Assembly (NCBI RefSeq): GCF_020097155.1
Contig: NZ_CP083691.1
Span: forward strand, 434,001-498,000
Direction: 5' to 3'
DNA length: 64,000 bases
Source: Micrococcus porci
Lineage (GTDB): Bacteria; Actinomycetota; Actinomycetes; Actinomycetales; Micrococcaceae
Shown here piece after piece: positions 16,280 to 23,742 of this stretch. A program made the translations under genes and the position numbers. A model generated the notes under the pieces. It was not told where the DNA came from. It saw nothing but the letters and a program-made list of their open reading frames with translations, and did no database searches. The number at the start of each line of letters is the position of its first letter. The first letter of the stretch is position 1.

Positions 16280-17029
16280 TCAGGCCTTCCGCGCCTCCAC
16301 CCCCATCAGTCGGTCTGTGGCGTCGTCGAACGGCGTGCGGTGCCAGTCGCCGGAGATCCGCTCGACGGTCAGCCCCACCGCGTCCAGGTCGGCGCGCACC
16401 TGCGCTGCCGAGCGGAACTGCAGGCGCTGCTCCGCCTCGACGAGGGCGCCGTCGGCCAGGAATACGGTCCGTGACCTCATGAGCACCACGCCGTCCGCGT
16501 CCGGCGCGGTCACGGTCTCGGTTTCGAGGAGGCGACCGGCCGGCGTCGTGCGCTCGGTGGGGCCGTGGCTCCAGTCCTCCCATGCGCGCAGCACCGGGTT
16601 GCGGGTCTCGAACACGAGACGTCCGCCGGGAACCAGGCCGGTGGCGACGCGCCGCAGGGTGGCGTGCCAGACCTCCCCGATCAGGTGCATGGCCACGTTC
16701 CCGCTCATCACCACCAGGTCCGCCGACGCCGGCTCGATCAGCTCCGCCGTGCCCTGCCGCCACGTCACCGCGTTCCCGCCGGGGCGGGCGCGCGCCACGG
16801 CCAGCATGGCCTCGGCCGGGTCGATCCCGACGACGGCGCGCCCCTCGCCCGCGAACGTCACGGTCAGCGACCCGGTCCCGCAGCCGAGGTCCACGATGCG
16901 CCGCGCGCGGGACTCGTCGGCGACCTGCCGGAAGTAGGCGTGGTCCTCGCCGGGCGGATTGTCGTGGTCGTAGAGGGCGGCGAGGCGGGCGTCGTCGTAG
17001 GTGGCCCCGTTGGGGTCGGAGGGGGTCAT
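16280..17029 (-). CDS. Class I SAM-dependent methyltransferase
   Basis: A 249-residue methyltransferase: ARRIVDLGCGTGSLTVTFAG is motif I for S-adenosylmethionine, VVGIDPAEAMLAVARAR motif II, and ADLVVMSGNVAMHL the post-II acidic region. GGRLVFETRNP follows. The N-terminal YDDARLAALYDHDNP resembles small-molecule methyltransferases of the ubiE/Methyltransf_25 type. Its ATG at 17029 overlaps the stop of the upstream membrane-protein gene by 4 nt (ATGA), so translation is coupled. The substrate is unknown. Confidence 0.85.
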   Translation of the reverse strand: MTPSDPNGATYDDARLAALYDHDNPPGEDHAYFRQVADESRARRIVDLGCGTGSLTVTFAGEGRAVVGIDPAEAMLAVARARPGGNAVTWRQGTAELIEPASADLVVMSGNVAMHLIGEVWHATLRRVATGLVPGGRLVFETRNPVLRAWEDWSHGPTERTTPAGRLLETETVTAPDADGVVLMRSRTVFLADGALVEAEQRLQFRSAAQVRADLDAVGLTVERISGDWHRTPFDDATDRLMGVEARKA

Positions 17030-17628
17030 CCGGGGAGGATAGCCCGGCGGGGAGGCCGGACCAGTCGCACCCGGCCCAGGAGCGTGGTACCGACCTCCCT
17101 CAGCTCCGGCTCCTCCTGCCGGTAGAGGTCGGCGAGGGTTCGGTTCGCTGCGGTGACCAGGATGGGTGCCCCTGCAGCGTCCGCGGCGTTGCGCAACGCG
17201 GGTGCGAGCGCCTCCCGCAGCCCACGGCCGTCGCCCTTCGCAGAACGTGTCGCGACGTGGTCGGAGAGCTCCCATCCCTGGCTGGTGGACCTGATCGTCA
17301 GGAAGGCGGTGCGACCGTCGGTGGTGTAGACGAGGTGACCGTGCCACCCCCGGCAAAGCAGGAGTCTGTGGAGGAAGAGAACAGCCCACAGGAGGGCCGA
17401 GAGGGCCAGCACCGCTCCTGCCGCGGCGGCGAGGACGTCCTGGAGTGGGAGGAGGGAGGTCGCCGCCGTGAGGACCGGCCGGGCCGCCTCCATGAGACGA
17501 CGAAGCGGCAGTGATCCGTGGACGACGTCCGGCAGGCGGCTCATGCTGGCCCGCGTGTAGACGAGGGCATCCCGCAGGGTGGTCGCGCGGGGCAGGGGCA
17601 GGTAGGGACAGGCGGGGCGCTGGGACAT
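17026..17628 (-). CDS. Membrane-anchored protein with a GNAT-like C-terminal domain
   Basis: A 200-residue protein. One or two hydrophobic segments (VLAAAAGAVLALSALLWAVL near residue 70) anchor it. The C-terminal part reads HVATRSAKGDGRGLREALAP followed by ILVTAANRTLADLYRQEEPE, which has the shape of an N-acetyltransferase motif A and its closing strand. I infer a degenerate or divergent GNAT fold and am not certain. ATG 17628 is preceded by a good GAGGAGG (17634-17640, reverse strand). Its stop overlaps the methyltransferase start (ATGA), so the two form an operon. Confidence 0.55.
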   Translation of the reverse strand: MSQRPACPYLPLPRATTLRDALVYTRASMSRLPDVVHGSLPLRRLMEAARPVLTAATSLLPLQDVLAAAAGAVLALSALLWAVLFLHRLLLCRGWHGHLVYTTDGRTAFLTIRSTSQGWELSDHVATRSAKGDGRGLREALAPALRNAADAAGAPILVTAANRTLADLYRQEEPELREVGTTLLGRVRLVRPPRRAILPG

Positions 17629-17651
17629 GGAGGCCTCCTCGGGTCGATTCG

Positions 17652-17676
17652 GTGAGAGGCGGTTCTGGCCTCTCAC
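17652..17676 (-). promoter_or_regulatory. Inverted repeat ahead of the 17628-17026 operon
   Basis: GTGAGAGGC (17652-17660) and GCCTCTCAC (17668-17676) form a perfect 9-bp inverted repeat with a 7-nt spacer, 24 nt upstream of the reverse-strand start. It could be a repressor site or a leader hairpin; the sequence does not decide. Confidence 0.45.
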
Positions 17677-17744
17677 TGGTTAAAAGGCCGATGTCGAAGC
17701 CACATGTCCCTCCGGTGAGCGGAATTCGTCCGAGCGTTTCCGAT

Positions 17745-17832
17745 GTGGGGGGTGCGAGGTGGACGTGACGGCCTGCTTTACGTCGGCAAGGCCGAGCGGC
17801 GCCTGCGCGGTCGAGGCCTGTGGACGCTCTTC
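17745..17832 (+). pseudogene. GIY-YIG domain fragment abutting an IS3 element
   Basis: The forward frame reads RDGLLYVGKAERRLRGRGLW, which matches the Tyr-Val-Gly-Lys core of a GIY-YIG nuclease domain. Similarity stops where the IS3 transposase reading frame begins. There is no other half beyond the element, so this is an orphan scrap. The short length keeps the call tentative. Confidence 0.4.
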
Positions 17833-18629
17833 AACGTGGCCAGCTCGACCGCCTCGACGGACTCCCACACCCGCTTGGAGTGGATGAGCTCGGCCTTGTA
17901 GAGGCCGTTCACGCTCTCGGCTAGGGCGTTGTCGTAGGAGTCGCCCACGGTGCCCACCGAGGCGCTCACCCCCGCCGTGATGAGTGCATCCGAGTAGGCC
18001 AAGCTGACGTACTGGGCGCCTCGGTCCGAGTGGTGGATCAGGCCTTGGCGGCCACGGCTTGCACCAGTGCTCAGGAGAGCATGTTCAAGGGCCAGCAGCG
18101 GCAGCCCCTGGGTATGCAGACTGGCTGACACGGCCCACCCCACGATCCGGCGGGAGTACACGTCGGTGATGAATGGGACGTAGCAGAACCCGGTGATCGT
18201 GCGGACGTAGGTGATGTCAGCGACCCACAACTGGTGAGGACGCTCAGCGGCGAACCGGCGCTCGACCAGATCAGGACGCGCATCCGGTTCACCTGCCGGC
18301 CGCGTGGTGATCGGCTTGCGGCCCCGCCGAACTCCCTGCAGGCCCGCGGCGCGCATGAGGCGGGCGACCTGGTCACGGCCTACCTGCCAGCCGGCCCGGA
18401 CCATCGCGTGGTGCATCTTCCGCACTCCGTAGACGCTGTAGTTCTCCGCGTGGATCCGGCGGAGTTCCTCCACGAGGATCTCGTCCCGCAGCGTTCTCGA
18501 AGACCTGGGGCGTGTCTTCGCGGCGCGGTAGCCGCGGGAGGTGATGAACCCACACTCTGTCGCACGCAGGGTGCGGCAGATGGCCTCGACCCCGAACTGA
18601 TCGCGGTGTTCGTCGATGAACGCGATCAT
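17778..18629 (-). pseudogene. IS3 OrfB transposase (integrase core), 3'-truncated
   Basis: The reading frame shows the IS3 OrfB order: YGVRKMHHAMVRAGWQVGRD, the first catalytic Asp in HQLWVADITYVRTITGFCYV, the second in GLIHHSDRGAQYVS, and the Glu in YDNALAESVNGLYKAELIHS. After VEAVELATL the family sequence ends at about 17836, and the final codons to 17778 come from flanking DNA. The natural C-terminus (the WNxxRxH region) is missing, so the protein is probably inactive. Expression would need a -1 frameshift from OrfA at T_TTT_TTC (18659-18665, reverse strand). Confidence 0.8.
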
Positions 18630-18962
18630 CTCGTCGTGGGGCGGTCGTGCTCCGCTGCGAAAAAAGCTGAAGCCTTGCGTAGGATCTCGTTCGCGCGGCG
18701 CAGCTCGAGGTTCTCCCGGCGCAGCCGGCGCATCTCTTCAAACTCGTCAGTGCTCACACCGGGGGTCTCGCCTCGGTCGACGTGGCTTTGCTTCCACCAG
18801 TTCCGCAGGGTGTGGGGTGAGATCCCGCCGAGGGCCTCGCCCACGGCCGCGCAGGCGGCCCAACCGGAGCACTGCTTGGCGCGGATGCGCTCCTCGATGA
18901 GCTGCAAGGCCTTCGCCTTGAACTCGGGGCTGTACTTCTGGGGTATGGTCCGATCCTCCTTG
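17836..18962 (-). mobile_element. IS3-family insertion sequence, truncated
   Basis: It has the OrfA/OrfB arrangement of IS3 with an overlap and a slippery site. The OrfB end is cut off at about 17836, where the usual last 35 residues are replaced by flanking sequence. I could not identify terminal inverted repeats or a target duplication, so the outer limits are approximate. Confidence 0.7.
18626..18946 (-). CDS. IS3 OrfA (helix-turn-helix, leucine-zipper) with a damaged start codon
   Basis: About 106 residues: IPQKYSPEFKAKALQLIEER begins the HTH_Tnp_1 domain, ISPHTLRNWWKQ is the recognition helix region, and EEMRRLRRENLELRRANEIL is the coiled coil. A near-perfect AAGGAGGA precedes the codon where ATG is expected, but the sequence there is ATA (18944-18946). 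A G-to-A change would explain it. The next possible start is TTG at 18907, which loses part of the helix-turn-helix. OrfA therefore is probably poorly made. Confidence 0.65.
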   Translation of the reverse strand: MPQKYSPEFKAKALQLIEERIRAKQCSGWAACAAVGEALGGISPHTLRNWWKQSHVDRGETPGVSTDEFEEMRRLRRENLELRRANEILRKASAFFAAEHDRPTTR

Positions 18963-19038
18963 TGGAAGTAGGTCGGAACGAAACCCAGGGCGCTTGACCG
19001 GAGCGGCGTACCGCGTTTGAGGCGAAGGGGTGAATCGC

Positions 19039-19845
19039 ATGTCAGGTCTGGGCCGTAGGTCTGCGGGCCCCGTCACCAGGGAGGACGGCACCCGCCTGCA
19101 TGTCCTCGATTCCGGCGGCAGCGGGCCCGCGCTCCTCCTCCTGCATGGCCTGGCCGGATACGCGAGGGAGTGGGCGCAGGTCGCCGAGCGGCTGGCCGCG
19201 GCCTGCCGGGTCGTCGCGTTCGACCAGCGGGGTCACGGCTCCAGCACCCGGCGCCCCGCGGACCTGAGCCGCACGGCCCACGTGGGCGACGTCGTCGCCG
19301 TGGCCGATGCGCTGGGCCTGCAGCGGTTCACCCTGGTGGGCCAGTCCATGGGCGCGCACACCGCCCTGCTCGCCGCGGCCGCCCATCCGGCGCGTGTGGG
19401 GCGGCTCGTGCTGATCGAGGGCGGCGTCGGCGGGGAGGGGCCCGAGGCCACCGCCGGCGTCATCGACTGGTTCCGCGCCTGGCCCATCCCCTTCGCCACC
19501 GTGGACGACGCCGTCGCCCACCTCGGCGGCGGACCTGCCGCCCGGGTGTGGGCCGAGGGGCTCGAGGAAACGGACGCCGGCGGGGTGCCACGCTTCGACG
19601 TCGACGTGCTGGAGGCCGCCCTGCGGCCCGTCCACGAGCGGCCCCGGTGGGAGGAATGGGGGCAGATCGCCGCGCCAACCCTGCTGATCACCGGGGAGAA
19701 CGGGTACGTGCCCGCCGGAGAGCTGGACGAGATGCGGCGGCGGCGCCCGGATGTGCGGCACGTGCAGATGCCCGGCGCGGGGCACGACGTGCACCTGGAC
19801 GCGCCCGAGCGGGTGGCCGAGCTCGTGCGGGGGTTCGCGGCCTGA
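19039..19845 (+). CDS. Alpha/beta hydrolase
   Basis: A 268-residue alpha/beta-hydrolase fold enzyme. LLLLHGLAGYAREW forms the oxyanion-hole loop, FTLVGQSMGAHTALL is the nucleophile elbow with Ser, and PTLLITGENGYVP the acid-side strand. MPGAGHDVHLDAPE carries the catalytic His. Size and motif order fit small-molecule esterases, epoxide hydrolase-like or peroxidase-like members, and the substrate cannot be read. I chose ATG 19039, with GAAGGGG about 10 nt upstream, over GTG 19030. Confidence 0.85.
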   Translation: MSGLGRRSAGPVTREDGTRLHVLDSGGSGPALLLLHGLAGYAREWAQVAERLAAACRVVAFDQRGHGSSTRRPADLSRTAHVGDVVAVADALGLQRFTLVGQSMGAHTALLAAAAHPARVGRLVLIEGGVGGEGPEATAGVIDWFRAWPIPFATVDDAVAHLGGGPAARVWAEGLEETDAGGVPRFDVDVLEAALRPVHERPRWEEWGQIAAPTLLITGENGYVPAGELDEMRRRRPDVRHVQMPGAGHDVHLDAPERVAELVRGFAA

Positions 19846-19868
19846 TTGATCTGGGGCAGGATCACCCC

Positions 19869-20465
19869 ATGGACCACAAGCAGATCCTCCACGACGGGCT
19901 GCGCCGCCAGCGTGCGGCCCTCCTGCACAAGCTCGAGGGCCTCAGCGAGCGCGACGCCCGCCTGCCGCGCACCCCCACCGGCACCAACCTGCTGGGACTG
20001 GTCAAGCACGCCGCCGTCATCGAGCTGGAGTACTTCGGTGGGACGTTCGGCCGTCCCGCGGAGGTGCAGCTGCCCTGGGCGGCGGCGGGGCAGCCGGAGG
20101 AGGACAACGTGGACATGTTCGCCGCCGAGGGCGAGTCCCTGGAGGACGTCCTCGAGTTCGCCCGCCGCTGCTTCGTCCACGCGGACGCGACCATCACGGC
20201 CCTCGGCGCCGACGCCCCCGGGCGGGTGGCGTGGTGGCCCGACGACAAGGCGGAGGTCACGCTCGCGCAGATCATCGCGCACGTCGCCCTGGACGAGGCC
20301 CGGCACGCCGGCCACGCGGACATCCTGCGGGAGCAGATCGACGGGCAGGTCGGCCTGCGCTCCCCGGGGAACAACCTGCCCCCATGGGACGCCGACCGCT
20401 GGGCCGCCCACGTGGACCGTCTGACCGCCATAGCGGAGGGGAGCGGTGGGGTGGGCTGGAACTGA
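19869..20465 (+). CDS. DinB family protein (DUF664 type)
   Basis: A 198-residue four-helix-bundle protein of the DinB/YfiT superfamily. The metal-ligand histidines are in LGLVKHAAVIELEYFGG (first) and IIAHVALDEARHAGHADILR (second and third). Members are metal-dependent thiol transferases or stress proteins of mostly unknown role. CAGGAT at 19857-19862 is 6 nt before ATG 19869, suggesting a leaderless transcript. It starts 23 nt after the hydrolase stop. Confidence 0.85.
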   Translation: MDHKQILHDGLRRQRAALLHKLEGLSERDARLPRTPTGTNLLGLVKHAAVIELEYFGGTFGRPAEVQLPWAAAGQPEEDNVDMFAAEGESLEDVLEFARRCFVHADATITALGADAPGRVAWWPDDKAEVTLAQIIAHVALDEARHAGHADILREQIDGQVGLRSPGNNLPPWDADRWAAHVDRLTAIAEGSGGVGWN

Positions 20466-20480
20466 AGGCACACGCCTCCC

Positions 20481-20774
20481 GTGCCCGACCTGCCCGCCTG
20501 CCTCGAGCGCAAGCCGCTGACCCGCGCCGTCGTCACCGGCTACGCCGCGAAGGTGACCGCCGAGGCGCTCGCGGCCCTCGGCGTCGACCTCGCCGACGTC
20601 ATGGACCCGTGGAAGCCGGCCGTGGAGGCGGGGGAGGAGCCGACGTCGTGGGCAGTGCGCCGACGCCTGCTGGAGGCCGGAGCGCACGGGCTCATCGACC
20701 CGTCTCGCACGGCCCCCGGGCTGTGGCACCTCACCCTGTTCCGGTGGAACGAGGACGGCGCACCCCGGGTGACC
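20481..20774 (+). pseudogene. RES-domain protein fragment
   Basis: The frame reads VVTGYAAKVTAEALAALGVD, then AVRRRLLEAGAHGLIDPSRT and GLWHLTLFRWN, matching only the C-terminal half of RES domains (the toxins of RES-Xre toxin-antitoxin pairs). The N-terminal half with the Arg and Glu active-site residues is absent, and the frame runs on without a stop into the antisense of the next gene. It is a remnant, and no Xre-type antitoxin is nearby. Confidence 0.5.
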
Positions 20775-20789
20775 CGTAGGCCCGCCCCC

Positions 20790-21917
20790 TCAGCCCCGGT
20801 CGCTCGCGAGCGTCGCGTAGACGAGGGTGTCCGTCCACTCGCCCTTGCTCCACCAGTCCTGCCGGTGGTGAGCCTCCCGGCGCAGACCGACGGCCTCGGC
20901 CAGCTGGGCGGACGCGGTGTTGCGGGCGTCCATCTGCGCCACCACCCGGTGGAGGTCGTATGTCTCGAACGCCAGGGTCAGCAGCGCGGCCGCGGCCTCC
21001 CGTGCGAACCCCTGCCCGGCGTGCTCGGGGTGCAGGGCCCAGCCGATCTGCGCGACGCCGCGCTCGCGGTCCGTCAGCCAGAGGATCACGTCCCCCACCG
21101 GCACGCCGCGGTGCTCGACCACCAGGGACACCGCCCCGGATGGGCCGGCGAGGCCGTCCCACGCGATGCGCTTCGCCAGCTTCTGCCGGGCGGTCGCCTC
21201 GTCCCACGGCTCGTCCAGCAGGTGGCGCACCACCTCCGGCCGGGCGTACATGTCCCGGAGCCAGCCGAGGTCATCCTCCCGATGCGGGCGCAACGTGAGG
21301 CGCTCAGTTCGCAGCGGCCAGTCGGGGGCCGGGCCGACCGCCGCCGCGCCCTCCCCGTGCTCCACCTGGGGCGGGACGTCGACCTCGGCGGGGACCGGCG
21401 TCGTCGTGCCGGTCTCCCAGTCCTGCCGCAGGACCGCGTACGCCACGGACGCGAGCGGCTCGCCGCCCTCCACGGGCCACCCCCGCCGGTAGTGCGCCTC
21501 CTTGACCCAGCCGGCCCGGCGGAAGGTGCGCAGCATGGGGACGTTGTCCTCGCGGGTCTGCCCCTCGAAGCGGTCCACCGCTGGCATCGTCTCGAACACG
21601 AGTCGGGTGAGCGCAGTGAGGATCGGCGCGCCGAGCCCGCGCCCGCGGAAGCGCTCGGTCACGCGCAGGTCGAACAGGGGGGTGGGGTCCGTCAGCTCAT
21701 CCAGGCGCACCACCCCGACGCGCCCGTGCTCGGGATGCTCGATCCAGAGGGTGCGGTGGTCCTCGTCCTCCCAGGCGCCGCCGTCGACGGCCTCCTCCGC
21801 CTCCGACCGGGTAATGCGCGGGCGCATGTGGAACGGCCAGACGTTCTCGGTGAGCAGGGCGACGAGCGCGTCCCGGTCGGCGCCCGCCGGGTCGAGCGGG
21901 GTGAAGGTGACGTCCAT
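20790..21917 (-). CDS. Tandem GNAT protein (two N-acetyltransferase domains)
   Basis: A 375-residue protein made of two GNAT units. In the first (residues 1-170) the acetyl-CoA loop is VTERFRGRGLGAPILTALTR. The second (205-375) is of the RimJ/RimL type, with LRTERLTLRPHREDDLGWLR at its start and ALHPEHAGQGFAREAAAALL as the CoA loop. Substrates are unknown. ATG 21917 has TACGCT (21925-21930, reverse strand) 7 nt upstream and no ribosome site. A decayed copy of its second domain lies at 30640-30880. Confidence 0.85.
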   Translation of the reverse strand: MDVTFTPLDPAGADRDALVALLTENVWPFHMRPRITRSEAEEAVDGGAWEDEDHRTLWIEHPEHGRVGVVRLDELTDPTPLFDLRVTERFRGRGLGAPILTALTRLVFETMPAVDRFEGQTREDNVPMLRTFRRAGWVKEAHYRRGWPVEGGEPLASVAYAVLRQDWETGTTTPVPAEVDVPPQVEHGEGAAAVGPAPDWPLRTERLTLRPHREDDLGWLRDMYARPEVVRHLLDEPWDEATARQKLAKRIAWDGLAGPSGAVSLVVEHRGVPVGDVILWLTDRERGVAQIGWALHPEHAGQGFAREAAAALLTLAFETYDLHRVVAQMDARNTASAQLAEAVGLRREAHHRQDWWSKGEWTDTLVYATLASDRG

Positions 21918-21924
21918 GGGGCCG

Positions 21925-21962
21925 AGCGTAGGGGAGGAGACGTCACCGCCGCCCGCTACCGT
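21925..21962. promoter_or_regulatory. Face-to-face leaderless promoters
   Basis: Reverse-strand TACGCT (21925-21930) is 7 nt from ATG 21917. Forward-strand TACCGT (21957-21962) is 6 nt from ATG 21969. The two -10 boxes are 26 bp apart, so polymerases at the two promoters would compete for the same DNA. Confidence 0.55.
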
Positions 21963-21968
21963 GACCCC

Positions 21969-22571
21969 ATGGCCACGCCCCTCCTCGACCTCGCCGCGCG
22001 CCGCGGCGTCGCCTTCCCGCTGCGCACCGAGCGGCTCACCCTGACGCCGTTCACTGCCGTCGACGCCCCCGCCGTCTGGGACTTCTGCCGCCTCGAGGAG
22101 GTCCGGACATGGACCTCCGGGCGGGCCGGCTCGGCCGCCGAGCTGCGGGAGGAGTACCTCGCCACCGGGGACCGGCTCACGGTGCGGGACGGCGCGGGCG
22201 ACGTCGTCGGCGTCGGGAAGCTGGCCGTGCAGGACGCGTGGAGCCAGGGCGGCCCCCACCCCGACGCCCGGGACGCCCAGGCCGAGCTCGGCTGGACGGT
22301 CGCCCCGGAGCACGCGGGCCGGGGCTACGCCACGGAGATCGGCCGGGCCCTGCTGGACCTCGCGTTCAGGGGCCTGGGCGTGCGGCGCGTGGAGGCGGGG
22401 GCCTTCGCGGACAACGCCCCCAGCCTGCGCGTCATGGCGAAGATCGGCCTGCGCCACGAGGGCACGTTCCTGGGCGAGTCCCTGCACCTCACCCGCGGCT
22501 GGATCGACGGGGTCACGTTCGCGCTGCTCGCCTCGGAGTACGAGGGCGGCGCGGCGGCGAGTCGGGCCTGA
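21969..22571 (+). CDS. GNAT family N-acetyltransferase (RimJ/RimL type)
   Basis: A 200-residue GNAT: LRTERLTLTPFTAVDAPAVW at the N-terminus, LGWTVAPEHAGRGYATEIGR as the acetyl-CoA pyrophosphate loop, and VEAGAFADNAPSLRVMAKIG for the closing strand. This branch acetylates protein N-termini, aminoglycosides or small amines; the substrate here is unknown. The start is set by the TACCGT box 6 nt upstream. It is divergent from the tandem GNAT gene. Confidence 0.88.
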   Translation: MATPLLDLAARRGVAFPLRTERLTLTPFTAVDAPAVWDFCRLEEVRTWTSGRAGSAAELREEYLATGDRLTVRDGAGDVVGVGKLAVQDAWSQGGPHPDARDAQAELGWTVAPEHAGRGYATEIGRALLDLAFRGLGVRRVEAGAFADNAPSLRVMAKIGLRHEGTFLGESLHLTRGWIDGVTFALLASEYEGGAAASRA

Positions 22572-22587
22572 TCCGGCGGGCGCGGAC

Positions 22588-22938
22588 TCAGGCCTGGCGC
22601 AGCCGGGCCGTGGGCAGGGGCAGCCGCACCGTGGCGGTGAGGTCCAGCGACTTCGCGACGGCGGCCGAGTCCAGCGCCGGAGCCACCACCACCGCGTCCC
22701 GCGTGACCTCCAGGATGCGCACGCACAGGGGCTCGTCGCCGTCGGCGTCCAGGATCCAGTCCTCGGCGAGGAGGCGCAGGCCGATCTCGTCCAGGACGGC
22801 CTCGGCCTCCTCAAGGCCGCCCGGCTCGCCCCTGCGCCGGCGCAGCAGGTCGTACGGGACGAACGCGCCGTCGTCGGTCATCTCGATGTACCCCACGTGC
22901 TCGCGGTCCTCCGCGCGGAGGTGGTCGAAGTCGGTCAT
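22588..22938 (-). CDS. Conserved hypothetical protein, about 116 residues
   Basis: I do not recognise the family. The protein is acidic with no signal or membrane segment: EHVGYIEMTDDGAFVPYDLL near the N-terminus and VRILEVTRDAVVVAPALDSA near the end. TACGCT (22945-22950, reverse strand) is 6 nt before ATG 22938. A degraded relative of its C-terminal half lies at 27340-27531, so the family has been duplicated here. Confidence 0.65.
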   Translation of the reverse strand: MTDFDHLRAEDREHVGYIEMTDDGAFVPYDLLRRRRGEPGGLEEAEAVLDEIGLRLLAEDWILDADGDEPLCVRILEVTRDAVVVAPALDSAAVAKSLDLTATVRLPLPTARLRQA

Positions 22939-23035
22939 GCGGTCAGCGTAGCCCCGGCGCCGCGCCAGGCTCCCGGCGTCCTGGCCGGCCACGACGGCGT
23001 CCCACAGAGCCCGCAGAGCGGGGGCGTCCGCGCCC

Positions 23036-23590
23036 TCACCCCTGCGCCGCGGCGTCCGCGAGGTCGTTGAGCTCGTAGGAGCCCGTGCCGTCGATGCTCT
23101 CCCGGATGAGGTCCGCGTGGCCCACGTGGCGGGCGACCTCGGCGGTCACGTGCAGCAGCGCCCACCGGGCCTCCCACGTCTTCAGGTCCGCCGGGAACCA
23201 CGGTGCGTCCGGCACGGGCACGGGGGCCGAGAGGTCCGCCACGGCCGCCAGGTTCTGCCGGGCCACCTCCACGCACCGGTCGAAGCGCTCCAGCACCTGG
23301 GCCAGCGGGCGCCCGTCCGCCACCAGCTCGTCGAGGCTGTGGTCCTCGTTCACGTCCTCCGGGAGCACCGGCTCCCCGGGGGCGGAGGCGGCCGCCGCGG
23401 TCCAGTAGACGGCCACCTCCCCGGTGTGCAGGAGCAGGCCGGTGAGGTTGAGGGCGGAGGCGGACGGGACGCTGTGGGCCTGCTCGTCGGTCAACCCGTG
23501 CACCGTGGTGCGCATCTGGGCCAGCTGCTGCAGGGCGTAGGTGGTCAGCACGGCGAGCTCGCCGTGCGCCTGGGGGGTCAGGAAGCCCAT
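23036..23590 (-). CDS. DinB family protein (DUF664), WYL-regulated type
   Basis: A 184-residue DinB/YfiT-type four-helix bundle. LNLTGLLLHTGEVAVYWTAA carries the first metal-binding His and LLHVTAEVARHVGHADLIRE the later pair. ATG 23590 has AAGGAG 8-13 nt upstream. It is divergent from a WYL-domain regulator; this DinB/regulator pairing is common in actinobacteria, and I infer that the regulator controls it. The biochemical role is unknown. Confidence 0.88.
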   Translation of the reverse strand: MGFLTPQAHGELAVLTTYALQQLAQMRTTVHGLTDEQAHSVPSASALNLTGLLLHTGEVAVYWTAAAASAPGEPVLPEDVNEDHSLDELVADGRPLAQVLERFDRCVEVARQNLAAVADLSAPVPVPDAPWFPADLKTWEARWALLHVTAEVARHVGHADLIRESIDGTGSYELNDLADAAAQG

Positions 23591-23653
23591 GGTGTTCTCC
23601 TTCGTCGGTGGTCCACGGGGGGCCAGGGTCGGGCCGGCAGGGCCGCCGGGCCC

Positions 23654-23718
23654 GTCTCGACGCCGGAGGTCCCCGGCGTCGAGACGAGCGTCCACCCCGA
23701 TGCGGACAGATCCTGTCC
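23654..23718. promoter_or_regulatory. Two inverted repeats between the DinB and WYL-regulator genes
   Basis: GTCTCGACGCCGG (23654-23666) and its exact complement (23673-23685) form a 13-bp palindrome with a 6-nt spacer. GGACA (23704-23708) and TGTCC (23714-23718) form a second with a 5-nt spacer, 16-25 nt before the regulator start. The second is the likelier operator for the WYL regulator. The first may be a further operator or a leader hairpin of the DinB transcript. Confidence 0.55.
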
Positions 23719-23742
23719 TCGACATCCGGCACCATGGGGGCC

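Noticed and set aside
20481..20774. The RES fragment as an active toxin-antitoxin locus
   Set aside because: The catalytic N-terminal half is missing and no Xre-type antitoxin gene is adjacent.
20481..22571. A 696-codon protein combining the RES fragment and a GNAT
   Set aside because: The middle third is antisense of the tandem GNAT gene; the two ends are unrelated genes that happen to share a frame.
23654..23685. The 13-bp palindrome as a terminator
   Set aside because: It lies between two divergent genes, where neither transcript would end, so an operator or leader structure is more likely.
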